Source: Tyzzerella sp. (GTDB taxonomy: Bacteria; Bacillota; Clostridia; Lachnospirales; Lachnospiraceae). Taken from it: a DNA stretch of 64,000 bases. Shown one piece after another: positions 36,304-44,677 of the stretch. Numbering within the stretch: the first letter of the stretch is position 1; each line of letters opens with the position of its first letter. The position numbers were made by a program, and so were the translations under genes. The stretch covers positions 102,894 through 166,893 of the forward strand of contig JAFQDE010000005.1 of NCBI GenBank assembly GCA_017416155.1, read 5' to 3'. Under the pieces are notes generated by a model that made no database searches, was not told where the DNA came from, and saw only the letters and a list, made by a program, of their open reading frames with translations.

Positions 36304-36876
36304 TTATTGCACCTCCTGCATCGCCATTTTAAGTGCTGCCATATTGCCTTCGATTACCTCTGGCTTGCTGGCAAATTTATGTTTAAAGGAAGCCTCCATC
36401 TCTTTCAGGAAAATATCTTCATCCATGATGCCTGCCACCTTTACGATTGCCGCAAGAAGCGGTGTGTTTGGAAAGTATTTTCCCATAGTAGCCAGTGACA
36501 CTTTCTTTGCATCAATGGTGTATACTTTTCCCTCATACCCTTTTAAATGTGGAATAATCTCTTCTTTTGCTCGCTCTGTATTAACAAGAATCGCGCCGTC
36601 TTTCTTAAGTCCCTTTGTAACGTCAACAGTCTCCAAAAGTGACTCATCTACTACTACTACATACTGCGGGTCATAGATATTGGAATGTACGCGAATCTGT
36701 GTATCGCTGATACGATTGTACGCTGTAATTGGAGCTCCCATACGCTCTGGACCATACTCAGGAAATCCCTGTACATATTTTCCTGTCTGGAAGGCTACAT
36801 CCGCAAGCAATAGTGCGGCTGTCTTGGCACCCTGACCACCTCGTCCGTGCCATCTAATCTCTGTTAGGTTACTCAT
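36304..36876 (-). CDS. porC: Pyruvate:ferredoxin oxidoreductase, gamma subunit
   Basis: 190 aa. CoA-binding gamma domain: EIRWHGRGGQGAKTAALLLA at the start and FPEYGPERMGAP, both family signatures. First gene of the por operon. A plausible promoter, TAGACA-17-TAAAAT, overlaps the end of the upstream ECF S gene. Confidence 0.93.
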   Translation of the reverse strand: MSNLTEIRWHGRGGQGAKTAALLLADVAFQTGKYVQGFPEYGPERMGAPITAYNRISDTQIRVHSNIYDPQYVVVVDESLLETVDVTKGLKKDGAILVNTERAKEEIIPHLKGYEGKVYTIDAKKVSLATMGKYFPNTPLLAAIVKVAGIMDEDIFLKEMEASFKHKFASKPEVIEGNMAALKMAMQEVQ

Positions 36877-36926
36877 CCTTCGTTCTTCCTTTCTTCTTTA
36901 CATATAATGCTATTTTACTAAAAATT

Positions 36927-37448
36927 CTATTGTTTGTCTAGATAACCTTTCTTGTAAATCATCCATGCAATCACACTGCCGATACAAGCTGTCACAAACT
37001 GTGTAATGGAAAACGTTGTCTTCACTGTCGTCACCATAGGTCCCGGTAATTTTGCACCAAATGTAGGCAACACCGCAAACCAAACTGCAAGCCACAAAAA
37101 TGCTGCTTTTGTGACACATCCAATCAGCATTCCGATTGCAAGTCTCTTCCTGTGGAATAGCCATACGCACAATACAATCAGCTCATTTCCAACCATAATT
37201 ACAAGCATCATATGTGGAATCATGTTCACAATTGGTGTTGCTCCTATAAAATAAGCCACCACAGGTGCCAGTATCGCAATGCTTGTGCCGGAAAACAAGC
37301 CGCAATATAAGGTGGCAATTACCAAAATACAATTCACCGCTGAACCCGTCAGATATACGGATAAACTTTTCATGCATTGAAACACAATACAAAGTGCTAA
37401 AAGTAGTGCTGTCGTTGTCAATTGTTTCGCTGTAATTCTTTTGTTCAT
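36927..37448 (-). CDS. ECF transporter substrate-specific (S) component
   Basis: 173 aa, about six membrane spans, with the S-component start RITAKQLTTTALLLALCIVFQ, where the small-residue-rich helix 1 contacts EcfT. Substrate not readable; there is no upstream riboswitch to reveal it. ATG at 37448 is placed 10 bases after AAAGGAG; the ATG at 37457 abuts that site. It would use the shared EcfAA-EcfT module at 19.7-22.2 kb. Confidence 0.85.
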   Translation of the reverse strand: MNKRITAKQLTTTALLLALCIVFQCMKSLSVYLTGSAVNCILVIATLYCGLFSGTSIAILAPVVAYFIGATPIVNMIPHMMLVIMVGNELIVLCVWLFHRKRLAIGMLIGCVTKAAFLWLAVWFAVLPTFGAKLPGPMVTTVKTTFSITQFVTACIGSVIAWMIYKKGYLDKQ

Positions 37449-37481
37449 TTTTGTCATTCTCCTTTAGTTGTCATTTTATCA

Positions 37482-37549
37482 ATTATACCTTTTTTCCCAG
37501 AAATCATCAACCGAAAAAGGTTGATTTTTCACACTACTTTTGTTAGAGT
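37482..37549. promoter_or_regulatory. Back-to-back promoters sharing a palindrome
   Basis: Minus strand: TTGATG (37510-37505), 17 bp, TATAAT (37487-37482) for the S component. Plus strand: TTGATT (37521-37526), 17 bp, TAGAGT (37544-37549) for the hydrogenase. Both -35 boxes lie inside one dyad, AATCATCAACC-GAAAAA-GGTTGATTT (37502-37527, one mismatch), so one regulator could control both. Confidence 0.65.
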
Positions 37550-37583
37550 ATTTAAGGACTATAGACAAAAGGAGACAAAAGAC

Positions 37584-39101
37584 TTGAGAGGTATATACAC
37601 ATCAGTAAATGAGATTCGAAAGCAAGTATTTGCAGAGATTGCAAAATTATCATATGAATATGAAGAAGGAGACGAAATGCGTCTCGAACAGATTCCATAC
37701 GACATTATCAAAGGAGAAGCAACCGGATACAGAGAAAGCGTATTTTTAGAACGTGCCATTGTGGAAGAACGTCTGCGTCTTGCAATGGGACTTCCGCTTC
37801 GTCCTGTTGCAGAGCATGCACCAGTTTCCAAAGGCGCCGACGAATGTATCATCCCTGAAAAATATTATCAACCACCACTGATTAACATTATCAAGTTTGC
37901 ATGTCACAAATGCCCGGATAATGTCATAAAAGTGACAGATGCATGTCAAGGTTGCCTTGCTCAACCATGCGCTGAAGTATGTCCGCGAGATGCAATCCGC
38001 ATCCAAAAGGGTCGTTCTGTCATTGACGAGAGCAAATGTATCAAATGCGGAAAATGTATTCAGGTGTGTCCATATCATGCTATCACAAGAATGGAACGTC
38101 CTTGTGCCAAAGCATGTGGCATGAATGCAATAGGCTCCGATGAACTCGGACGTGCAGAGATTGATCAGGACAAATGTGTATCTTGCGGAATGTGTCTTGC
38201 GAACTGTCCTTTTGGTGCAATTGCAGACAAAGCACAGATTTTCCAATTAATTCAAGCTATTAAACGAAAAGAACCTGTTTATGCAATTGTTGCTCCGGCT
38301 GTTGTCGGGCAATTCGGCCCAAAGCTCACAAGCAAGAAGCTTCGCTCTGCGTTTAAAGCACTTGGATTCGAGGATGCAATTGAAGTAGCAATCGGCGCAG
38401 ACCTATGCACTATTGAAGAGGCAAATGATTTTATTAATGAAGTTCCGAAAAAACTTCCATTTATGGCAACTTCCTGTTGTCCTGCATGGTCTGTAATGGC
38501 CAAGAAACTTTTCCCTGAATACAGCAATTGTATCTCGATGGCCCTGACACCGATGGTGCTTACCGGAAGACTTGTGAAGAAACAGCATCCGGGCTGTCGC
38601 GTTGCCTTTATCGGTCCATGTGCCGCAAAAAAATTGGAGGCTAGCCGAAGAACCATTCGAAGCGACGTAGACTTCGTTCTTACATTTGAAGAATTACAGG
38701 GCATGTTTGAGGCTAAAAATATTGACTTTGATCAATTAGAAGAAATGCAGTCTATGCATGGTGCAAGTGGGGATGGTCGCGGATTTGCGGTAAGCGGTGG
38801 CGTCGCAAATGCTGTCGCTGCTTATATTAAAGAAAACTATCCGGACCGCGAGGTAAAGATTGCAAGTGCAGAAGGATTGGAAGAATGTAGGAAACTCCTT
38901 ACTCTTGCAAAGGCCGGAAAATATGATGGATACCTTTTGGAAGGAATGGCGTGTCCGGGAGGATGTGTTGCCGGTGCCGGAACCATTCAACCAATCGCAA
39001 AATCAGCGGCTTCGGTGGCTAACGCAAAGAAAACATCTACCAATGCTCATTCATCAAAAAGCAATTACAAGGATTTATTGGATATTTTAATAGAAAATTA
39101 G
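37584..39101 (+). CDS. [FeFe] hydrogenase, group B type
   Basis: 505 aa, cytoplasmic. It has a roughly 110-residue N-terminal region, a Cys-rich block (CHKCPDN, CQGCLAQPCAEVCPRDAI), then ferredoxin motifs CIKCGKCIQVCPYHAI and CVSCGMCLANCPFGAI. H-cluster motifs follow: TSCCPAW (L1), FIGPCAAKKLE (L2) and MACPGGCVAGAG (L3). TSCCPAW instead of TSCCPGW marks group B, whose physiological role is largely unsettled. TTG start at 37584 chosen for the AAAGGAG nine bases upstream; no ATG fits. Ferredoxin reduced by the adjacent POR is a likely electron source. A terminator follows. Confidence 0.88.
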   Translation: MRGIYTSVNEIRKQVFAEIAKLSYEYEEGDEMRLEQIPYDIIKGEATGYRESVFLERAIVEERLRLAMGLPLRPVAEHAPVSKGADECIIPEKYYQPPLINIIKFACHKCPDNVIKVTDACQGCLAQPCAEVCPRDAIRIQKGRSVIDESKCIKCGKCIQVCPYHAITRMERPCAKACGMNAIGSDELGRAEIDQDKCVSCGMCLANCPFGAIADKAQIFQLIQAIKRKEPVYAIVAPAVVGQFGPKLTSKKLRSAFKALGFEDAIEVAIGADLCTIEEANDFINEVPKKLPFMATSCCPAWSVMAKKLFPEYSNCISMALTPMVLTGRLVKKQHPGCRVAFIGPCAAKKLEASRRTIRSDVDFVLTFEELQGMFEAKNIDFDQLEEMQSMHGASGDGRGFAVSGGVANAVAAYIKENYPDREVKIASAEGLEECRKLLTLAKAGKYDGYLLEGMACPGGCVAGAGTIQPIAKSAASVANAKKTSTNAHSSKSNYKDLLDILIEN

Positions 39102-39114
39102 TTCTATGATATTG

Positions 39115-39149
39115 GAGAAGGACGGGGTTTCCCTTCCTTCTCTATTTTT
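39115..39149 (+). terminator. Terminator of the hydrogenase gene
   Basis: GAGAAGGA/TCCTTCTC with 12-nt loop (containing GGG/CCC), then TATTTTTAT. Confidence 0.8.
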
Positions 39150-39153
39150 ATAC

Positions 39154-39181
39154 TTGTATTTTTCGACAAATATTTTATAAT
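39154..39181 (+). promoter_or_regulatory. Promoter of the deacetylase gene
   Basis: TTGTAT (39154-39159), 16 bp, TATAAT (39176-39181), 30 bases before the ATG at 39212. Confidence 0.7.
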
Positions 39182-39211
39182 TATAGTTACATTACAAGAG
39201 GTGATTAGACA

Positions 39212-40888
39212 ATGACAAAAAAGACAAAAATCATATTTATTGTTGCTATTTCTGTTTTATTATCTATTCTTGCAACAATCGGATTTGTATGGAAGTTCAA
39301 TAGATATTCTTTGGCCCTTAGTATAACAGATAAAGTAATTACAATAGAATATGGTACAGATAAGATTCCTGAGGTTACGGCTCTGTGCAAGGGTTCTCTC
39401 ATCAATCGCAAAGGTACTCCTGTTACAACCACCATGAACGGTGATGTAGATTTGAATAAGCTTGGTGATTACAATGTTACCTTTACAGCTAAGTATAAGG
39501 ACATGACTCTTTCCGAGAAAAGAATCTTCAAAGTTGTAGACACAACACCTCCGGAAATCAAACTTGTCTCTTCTTCAGAGAACTATGCGAATCCTGTTCT
39601 CGGATATACAGAAGAAGGATTTACTGCAATCGATAATTATGATGGAGATATAACATCACAAGTAACCAGTGAGGAAAAAGACGGTAAAGTCTTTTACACT
39701 GTTAAAGATTCCTCTGGGAATACTGCAACTGCTGAGCGAACGTTAGTATATAAAGATGTCATCGCTCCTGTTATTACTTTAACTCAAGGCAATAAGATTG
39801 CTCGTGACAAGGGTGCTAAATTTGTGGACCCGGGATTCACTGCAATGGATGAATGCGATGGGGATTTAACAAGTCAGGTTACTGTATCTGGAACTGTAGA
39901 TGGTTACACTTATGGAACATATGTATTAACTTATACTGTAACTGATTCTTCCGGAAATGTCGGTGAAATAAAGCGAACGGTGCAAATTGCAGATTTGAAC
40001 AAGCCGGTAATTACATTAAATGGAGAAATCAAGACTTACATTAAAGTAGGAACTGCTTATACTGATCCAGGTTTTACAGCCTCCGACAATATTGACGGTG
40101 ACATCACAGCAAAGGTATCTGTAAATGGCAGTGTTGACACAAGTAAAATGGGAATCAACACAATTACCTACAGCGTGTCTGACTCTTTTGGAAACAAAAC
40201 AACTGCAACTCGAAAAGTATATGTGTATAAACAGCAGGTGGTTTCCAATCCTATTAATCCCGGAAACAAGGTTGTATATCTCACATTTGATGACGGACCT
40301 GGCGCACACACTGCAAGACTTCTGAATATCTTGGATAAATATGGTGTGAAAGCAACATTTTTTGTGACTAACCAATTTTCATCGTATCAATATATGATCG
40401 GCGAAACACACAAACGCGGACATACCATAGCATTACATACTCTGACACACAGATATGAAAAACTTTATTCCAGTGAAGAAGCATATTATGAAGATTTGTT
40501 TGGAATCAGGGATATTGTTGTGGCACAAACCGGTGTAGAACCAACAATTGTACGCTTCCCTGGTGGAACGAATAACACGGTAAGTAAAAAATATTGTGCC
40601 GGAATCATGAGTGCATTGACACAATCGATATCTCGTTTCGGATATTTGTACTGCGATTGGAATGTAAGTAGTGGCGATACTGGAGGCGGAGCAAATGCAT
40701 CAACTGTAGCATCCAATGTTATTTCCGGTATTAAAAAGCACAATGTTTCGGTTGTGTTACAACACGATATCAAATCATATAGTGTCGAGGCTGTGGATGA
40801 TATTCTGTTTTGGGGGATTCAAAATGGATATACATTTTTGAAGATGGACAATACGACTCCGATGGTGCATTTTTCACCGAAGAATTAA
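39212..40888 (+). CDS. Membrane-anchored polysaccharide deacetylase with three Ig-like repeats
   Basis: 558 aa. One N-terminal membrane segment (about 7-27), then three tandem DUF5011/Ig-like repeats starting at about 108, 179 and 260, each with a (T/N)xPxIxL opening and DGDITxxV core. The NodB deacetylase domain begins at about 350. VYLTFDDGPG holds the catalytic Asp and metal Asp, HTIALHTLTH the two metal His, and RFPGG motif 3. Expected to remove acetyl groups from peptidoglycan or another surface glycan. RBS AAGAGGTG. Confidence 0.9.
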   Translation: MTKKTKIIFIVAISVLLSILATIGFVWKFNRYSLALSITDKVITIEYGTDKIPEVTALCKGSLINRKGTPVTTTMNGDVDLNKLGDYNVTFTAKYKDMTLSEKRIFKVVDTTPPEIKLVSSSENYANPVLGYTEEGFTAIDNYDGDITSQVTSEEKDGKVFYTVKDSSGNTATAERTLVYKDVIAPVITLTQGNKIARDKGAKFVDPGFTAMDECDGDLTSQVTVSGTVDGYTYGTYVLTYTVTDSSGNVGEIKRTVQIADLNKPVITLNGEIKTYIKVGTAYTDPGFTASDNIDGDITAKVSVNGSVDTSKMGINTITYSVSDSFGNKTTATRKVYVYKQQVVSNPINPGNKVVYLTFDDGPGAHTARLLNILDKYGVKATFFVTNQFSSYQYMIGETHKRGHTIALHTLTHRYEKLYSSEEAYYEDLFGIRDIVVAQTGVEPTIVRFPGGTNNTVSKKYCAGIMSALTQSISRFGYLYCDWNVSSGDTGGGANASTVASNVISGIKKHNVSVVLQHDIKSYSVEAVDDILFWGIQNGYTFLKMDNTTPMVHFSPKN

Positions 40889-40893
40889 ATTAT

Positions 40894-40925
40894 AAAGGCT
40901 TTCAAGTTGACTTGAAGGCCTTTTT
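40894..40925 (+). terminator. Terminator of the deacetylase gene
   Basis: AAAGGCTTTCAAG/CTTGAAGGCCTTT, 13-bp stem, 4-nt loop, T-run. Confidence 0.88.
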
Positions 40926-40983
40926 GATTGCATATTTTTTTCGAATAGGCACACTATATTCTAGAAAGGATGGTGTGTATTAT

Positions 40984-41172
40984 ATGAATATGGATAAAGT
41001 AGTATGTCATTGCATGAATATAACAAATGGAATGATTAAGGATTCTGTAGAAGCAGGTGCAAAGACTTTGGAAGATGTGCAAGAACAAACCGGAGCGACT
41101 ACAGTGTGTGGCGCATGTCTGGAGGATGTTCAGCGATTGGTGGATTTCTTTGTGAGTGAAAAAGGGGAGTAG
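40984..41172 (+). CDS. BFD-like [2Fe-2S]-binding protein
   Basis: 62 aa. Four Cys in the bacterioferritin-associated ferredoxin pattern: C-x-C (VCHCMNI) and, 30 residues on, C-x2-C (VCGACLEDV). Stand-alone members are often electron-transfer or Fe-S-sensing proteins. The ATG at 40984 follows AGAAAGGATGGTG; the frame open from 40810 overlaps the deacetylase and is not used. Confidence 0.85.
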   Translation: MNMDKVVCHCMNITNGMIKDSVEAGAKTLEDVQEQTGATTVCGACLEDVQRLVDFFVSEKGE

Positions 41173-41199
41173 GTACCAATGATTGCATAAGTGCAACAC

Positions 41200-41344
41200 G
41201 GATTACTGCGAATCCAAACGTCAACCTCGATTACGCTTCGCTCCATCTCGGTCAACTCTTGTCTTCCAATGAATTGCAGCATATAAAAAGAAACCCACGA
41301 GTAAACTCTGGGTTTCTTCCATATACTGCAATTCGCAGTAATCC
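41200..41344 (-). other. Large inverted-repeat element with terminator after rpsI
   Basis: Perfect 14-bp arms GGATTACTGCGAAT (41200-41213) and ATTCGCAGTAATCC (41331-41344) enclose 117 nt and end directly at the rpsI stop codon. A second pair, GAATTGCAG (41271-41279) and CTGCAATTC (41326-41334), shares four bases with the outer arm, so the two pairings partly exclude each other. Innermost, AGAAACCCA/TGGGTTTCT (41289-41317) followed by T5 on the minus strand is a normal terminator. Confidence 0.75.
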
Positions 41345-41737
41345 TTATCTCTTTGAAAATTGTGGAGCTCTTCTCGCTGCTTTGAGACCGTATTTCTTAC
41401 GTTCTTTCATACGTGGATCACGTGTTAAGAATCCTGCTTTCTTAAGAACTGGTCTGTACTCAGCGTCTGCTTGAAGTAACGCTCTTGAAATACCGTGACG
41501 GATTGCACCAGCTTGTCCTGTGTATCCACCACCGTGTACATTTACTAATACGTCAAATTTGTCTAAAGTCTCTGTAGCAACGAGTGGTTGACGTACAACA
41601 ACTTTTAATGTCTCCAATCCGAAGTATTCGTCGATGTTTCTTTTATTGATTGTAATATTACCTGTACCAGGTACTAAGTATACTCTTGCAATTGATTTTT
41701 TTCTTCTTCCTGTTCCGTAGAATTTTGCGCTAGACAT
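41345..41737 (-). CDS. rpsI: 30S ribosomal protein S9
   Basis: 130 aa, with the conserved tail [14 protein letters not shown] whose Lys-Arg end reaches the P-site tRNA, and [13 protein letters not shown] at the start. Lies 23 bases after rplM, RBS AGGAGG. Confidence 0.98.
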   Translation of the reverse strand: MSSAKFYGTGRRKKSIARVYLVPGTGNITINKRNIDEYFGLETLKVVVRQPLVATETLDKFDVLVNVHGGGYTGQAGAIRHGISRALLQADAEYRPVLKKAGFLTRDPRMKERKKYGLKAARRAPQFSKR

Positions 41738-41760
41738 GTTATTTCCTCCTTTTCACCTAA

Positions 41761-42189
41761 TTAGAATGTCAATACTTCTGGCTTTTGAGCTGCGTGAGCG
41801 TGCTCTGCGCCAGCGTATACATGTAATTTTTTGTACATTTCTCTTCCTAAAGGTCCTTTTGGAAGCATGCCCTTTACAGCAAGTTCGATAACTCTTTCAG
41901 GTTTCTTGTCCATCATCTCTCTTAATGTAGTTTCTCTCATTCCACCTACATAATCAGAGTGATTGTAGTAGATCTTTTGATCTAATTTTTTACCTGTCAC
42001 AGCGATTTTTTCAGCGTTGATTACGATTACATAATCACCTGTATCAATGTGTGGTGTATATTCTGGTTTATTCTTTCCTCTTAAAACTTTTGCAACTTCA
42101 GCTGACAAACGTCCTAATGTGCAGCCTTCAGCGTCAACTACATACCATTTTCTTTCAATCTTTGCTGGATTAGCCATGTAAGTTTTCAT
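41761..42189 (-). CDS. rplM: 50S ribosomal protein L13
   Basis: 142 aa, with [20 protein letters not shown] and the [10 protein letters not shown] loop. First gene of rplM-rpsI, preceded by TAGGAGG and a 100-nt leader from a strong promoter. Confidence 0.98.
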   Translation of the reverse strand: MKTYMANPAKIERKWYVVDAEGCTLGRLSAEVAKVLRGKNKPEYTPHIDTGDYVIVINAEKIAVTGKKLDQKIYYNHSDYVGGMRETTLREMMDKKPERVIELAVKGMLPKGPLGREMYKKLHVYAGAEHAHAAQKPEVLTF

Positions 42190-42294
42190 TGGGTTTCCTC
42201 CTAAATAATTTTCATCTTTGTTATCATTTTATATAGGAATCAGTCCACTCCGGGGCATTGGCGTAAACTGTTTCTTCTATTCTCATGCCGTTAT

Positions 42295-42323
42295 ATTATA
42301 TTACGCCGGCAATTGAATGTCAA
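42295..42323 (-). promoter_or_regulatory. Consensus promoter of rplM-rpsI
   Basis: TTGACA (42323-42318), 17 bp, TATAAT (42300-42295). The roughly 100-nt leader to 42189 is where Firmicutes often carry an L13-leader autoregulatory RNA; I can see the space but not confirm the fold. Confidence 0.9.
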
Positions 42324-42331
42324 GAAATATT

Positions 42332-42712
42332 TTATATTTCATGAAAATATATTTTTGCCGTCTCTACATCCTTCTCCACCTGTCTTTTCACCTCTTGTAA
42401 AGAAGCAAATTTCTGTATCGGGCGTAGGAATTTATGCAATTCTAAAACAGCCTGTTCCCCATATATTTCTCTATCAAAATCTATAATGTGGGTTTCTACT
42501 GTAATATGGGCTTCGTCATCTACCGTAGGTCTTCTTCCAATGTTTGTCACAGACGCATACGCTTCGTTTCCAATCCGAATGCGTGTTACATACACACCAT
42601 TCTCTGGCATGGTTCCATCAGCGATAAGCAGGTTTGCAGTGGGCATCCCCACTGTTCTCCCAAGAGCTTTCCCTTGAACCACTTTTCCGCTTAATATGAT
42701 TGGCTCTTTCAT
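42332..42712 (-). CDS. Stand-alone riboflavin kinase
   Basis: 126 aa equal to the flavokinase half of bifunctional RibF (GKALGRTVGMPTANL, VTNIGRRPTV, ETHIIDFDREIYG); the FAD synthetase half is absent. It makes FMN from riboflavin. The start at 42712 lies 4 bases after the tyrS stop without a clear Shine-Dalgarno, so translation is probably coupled to tyrS. An open frame extends to 42787 but runs through tyrS. Confidence 0.88.
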   Translation of the reverse strand: MKEPIILSGKVVQGKALGRTVGMPTANLLIADGTMPENGVYVTRIRIGNEAYASVTNIGRRPTVDDEAHITVETHIIDFDREIYGEQAVLELHKFLRPIQKFASLQEVKRQVEKDVETAKIYFHEI

Positions 42713-42716
42713 AGTA

Positions 42717-43940
42717 TTATTTGACAACAATTTTACGGAAGTTTTTCTTTCCTCTACGAAGAACAAGGCCTTCCTCCGGAATTGCATCTCTTGTAAAGAT
42801 TGCTTTGATGTCTGTTACCTTTTCACCGTCAACAGCAACACCGCCCTGCTCCACTGCACGTCTTGCCTCTGATTTTGAAGGTACAAGACCACTCTTATGA
42901 AGCATTGTCAAGATGTCAATCTGTCCGTCAACGAAATCTTCATCTGCGAGTTCACAAGTTGGCATATTGGCCGCAGCACCGTTTGAGAACAATGCTTTTG
43001 CACTTTCCTGTGCTTTCACAGCCTCTTCCTCGCCGTGTACTAACTTCGTTAACTCATATGCAAGAATCTCTTTTGCCTGATTTAGCTGGCTACCTTCCCA
43101 AGCATCCATCTTGTCGATTTCTTCTAATGGAAGGAATGTGAGCATACGGATACATTTGAGAACGTCTGCATCGCCAACATTTCTCCAGTATTGGTAAAAC
43201 TCGAATGGTGATGTCTTGTTTGGATCAAGCCATACAGCACCTGACTGCGTTTTACCCATCTTCTTGCCCTCTGAATTGAGAAGCAATGTAATTGTCATAG
43301 CGCTTGCATCTTTGCCTAATTTACGGCGAATCAGCTCTGTACCGCCGAGCATGTTGCTCCACTGGTCGTCTCCACCGAACTGTAAGTTACATCCGTATTT
43401 TTGGAATAATGCATAGAAGTCATAGCTCTGCATAATCATGTAGTTGAATTCCAAGAAGCTAAGACCTTTTTCCATACGCTGCTTGTAGCACTCTGCGCTG
43501 AGCATACGGTTTACGCTGAAATGTGCGCCAACCTCACGAAGTACATCTACATAGTTGAGGTCAAGAAGCCAATCCGCATTGTTTACCATAAGTGCTTTGC
43601 CTTCTGAGAAATCAATAAACCTGCTCATCTGTTGTTTAAAGCACTCGCAGTTATGCTCAATCGTCTCCTTTGTCATCATCTGACGCATATCACTTCTTCC
43701 GGATGGGTCGCCAATCATAGCAGTGCCACCACCAATCAAAGCGATTGGTTTGTTCCCTGCCATCTGAAGACGTTTCATAAGGCAAAGTGCCATAAAATGT
43801 CCTACGTGAAGGCTGTCTGCCGTCGGGTCGAACCCAATGTAAAATGTAGCCTTTCCGTTATTTACTAATTCTCTTACAACTTCTTCGTCTGTTACTTGGG
43901 CAATTAAACCTCTTGCCTGTAATTCTTCATAAATTCCCAT
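42717..43940 (-). CDS. tyrS: Tyrosyl-tRNA synthetase
   Basis: 407 aa class I enzyme. HIGH-like motif in DSLHVGHF (about 41-48), KMSKS-like motif KMGKTQSG, and a C-terminal S4-like RNA-binding domain ([17 protein letters not shown]). No T-box leader precedes it; only 60 bases containing the rplQ hairpin separate it from rplQ. Confidence 0.97.
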   Translation of the reverse strand: MGIYEELQARGLIAQVTDEEVVRELVNNGKATFYIGFDPTADSLHVGHFMALCLMKRLQMAGNKPIALIGGGTAMIGDPSGRSDMRQMMTKETIEHNCECFKQQMSRFIDFSEGKALMVNNADWLLDLNYVDVLREVGAHFSVNRMLSAECYKQRMEKGLSFLEFNYMIMQSYDFYALFQKYGCNLQFGGDDQWSNMLGGTELIRRKLGKDASAMTITLLLNSEGKKMGKTQSGAVWLDPNKTSPFEFYQYWRNVGDADVLKCIRMLTFLPLEEIDKMDAWEGSQLNQAKEILAYELTKLVHGEEEAVKAQESAKALFSNGAAANMPTCELADEDFVDGQIDILTMLHKSGLVPSKSEARRAVEQGGVAVDGEKVTDIKAIFTRDAIPEEGLVLRRGKKNFRKIVVK

Positions 43941-43961
43941 GTTTCTTTCTCCTATAACCGA

Positions 43962-43987
43962 AAGGGTTTCGCTGACGCGAAACCCTT
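43962..43987 (-). terminator. Hairpin after rplQ
   Basis: AAGGGTTTCGC/GCGAAACCCTT, 11-bp perfect stem with 4-nt loop, only a short T-run after it. Ends the alpha operon at least partly; tyrS may receive read-through. Confidence 0.8.
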
Positions 43988-44000
43988 AACTCTTTTAATC

Positions 44001-44519
44001 TTATACAAGTTCAAGAAGAACTTCCATAGCAGCGTCACCTTTACGTAAACCGATTTTTACGATTCTTGTGTAACCACCGTTACGGTTTTCATATTTAGGA
44101 GCGATCTCTGTGAATAATTTTTCCACTAAATCAACTTCTTTTGCTTTTCTCTTTTCTCCTTCTACTACAGGGAAGAGAACTTTAAGCATTTGTCTTCTTG
44201 CATGTAATCTTGAAGGCATATCTTTTTTGATTGTCTTCTCTACTTCATCATAAACAGTAACTTTTTTACCATCTACAACTTCTTTTACTCTCTTGCCATC
44301 TTTGTCTTTGCGAGCAACTTTAGCTGTTACTGTAACTTCTTCAAAGTTGTCTTTTTCTTTTACAGCCAAAGCAATAAGACCTTCTGCAACTTTGCGGATT
44401 TCTTTCGCTTTTGCTTCTGTTGTAACGATTTTACCGTTAGCAAGTAATGATGTTACCTGGTTTCTGATTAATGCTTTTCTTTGGCTTGCTGTTCTGCCAA
44501 GTTTTCTATATTTTGCCAT
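44001..44519 (-). CDS. rplQ: 50S ribosomal protein L17 with internal insertion
   Basis: 172 aa, about 50 longer than the usual L17 (about 120). N-terminus [19 protein letters not shown] and C-terminus [18 protein letters not shown] are standard. The extra Lys/Val/Asp-rich segment lies at about 62-112 ([18 protein letters not shown]). Last gene of the alpha operon. Confidence 0.97.
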   Translation of the reverse strand: MAKYRKLGRTASQRKALIRNQVTSLLANGKIVTTEAKAKEIRKVAEGLIALAVKEKDNFEEVTVTAKVARKDKDGKRVKEVVDGKKVTVYDEVEKTIKKDMPSRLHARRQMLKVLFPVVEGEKRKAKEVDLVEKLFTEIAPKYENRNGGYTRIVKIGLRKGDAAMEVLLELV

Positions 44520-44559
44520 TTTTCTTATCCTCCATTTGACACGTGGTTATGCTTCTTCG

Positions 44560-44673
44560 GGCTTACTAGCCATGTGCTATCACTAAACACTTCGGACTTA
44601 TTAGTGATATGCTTGGGACCTCGCGAACATTAGTAGTTCGCTCGGTGCGTCGAGAAAAAATAATATTTTTCTC
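44560..44673 (-). other. Structured spacer between rpoA and rplQ
   Basis: Three stems in the 158-nt gap: ATCACTAA/TTAGTGAT (44579-44608), GCGAAC/GTTCGC (44623-44641) and GAGAAAAA/TTTTTCTC (44652-44673, next to the rpoA stop). No frame or Shine-Dalgarno is present apart from that of rplQ. Confidence 0.6.
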
Positions 44674-44677
44674 TCCT

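Noticed and set aside
43941-44000. T-box leader for tyrS
   Set aside because: The gap is only 60 bases and lacks T-box features.
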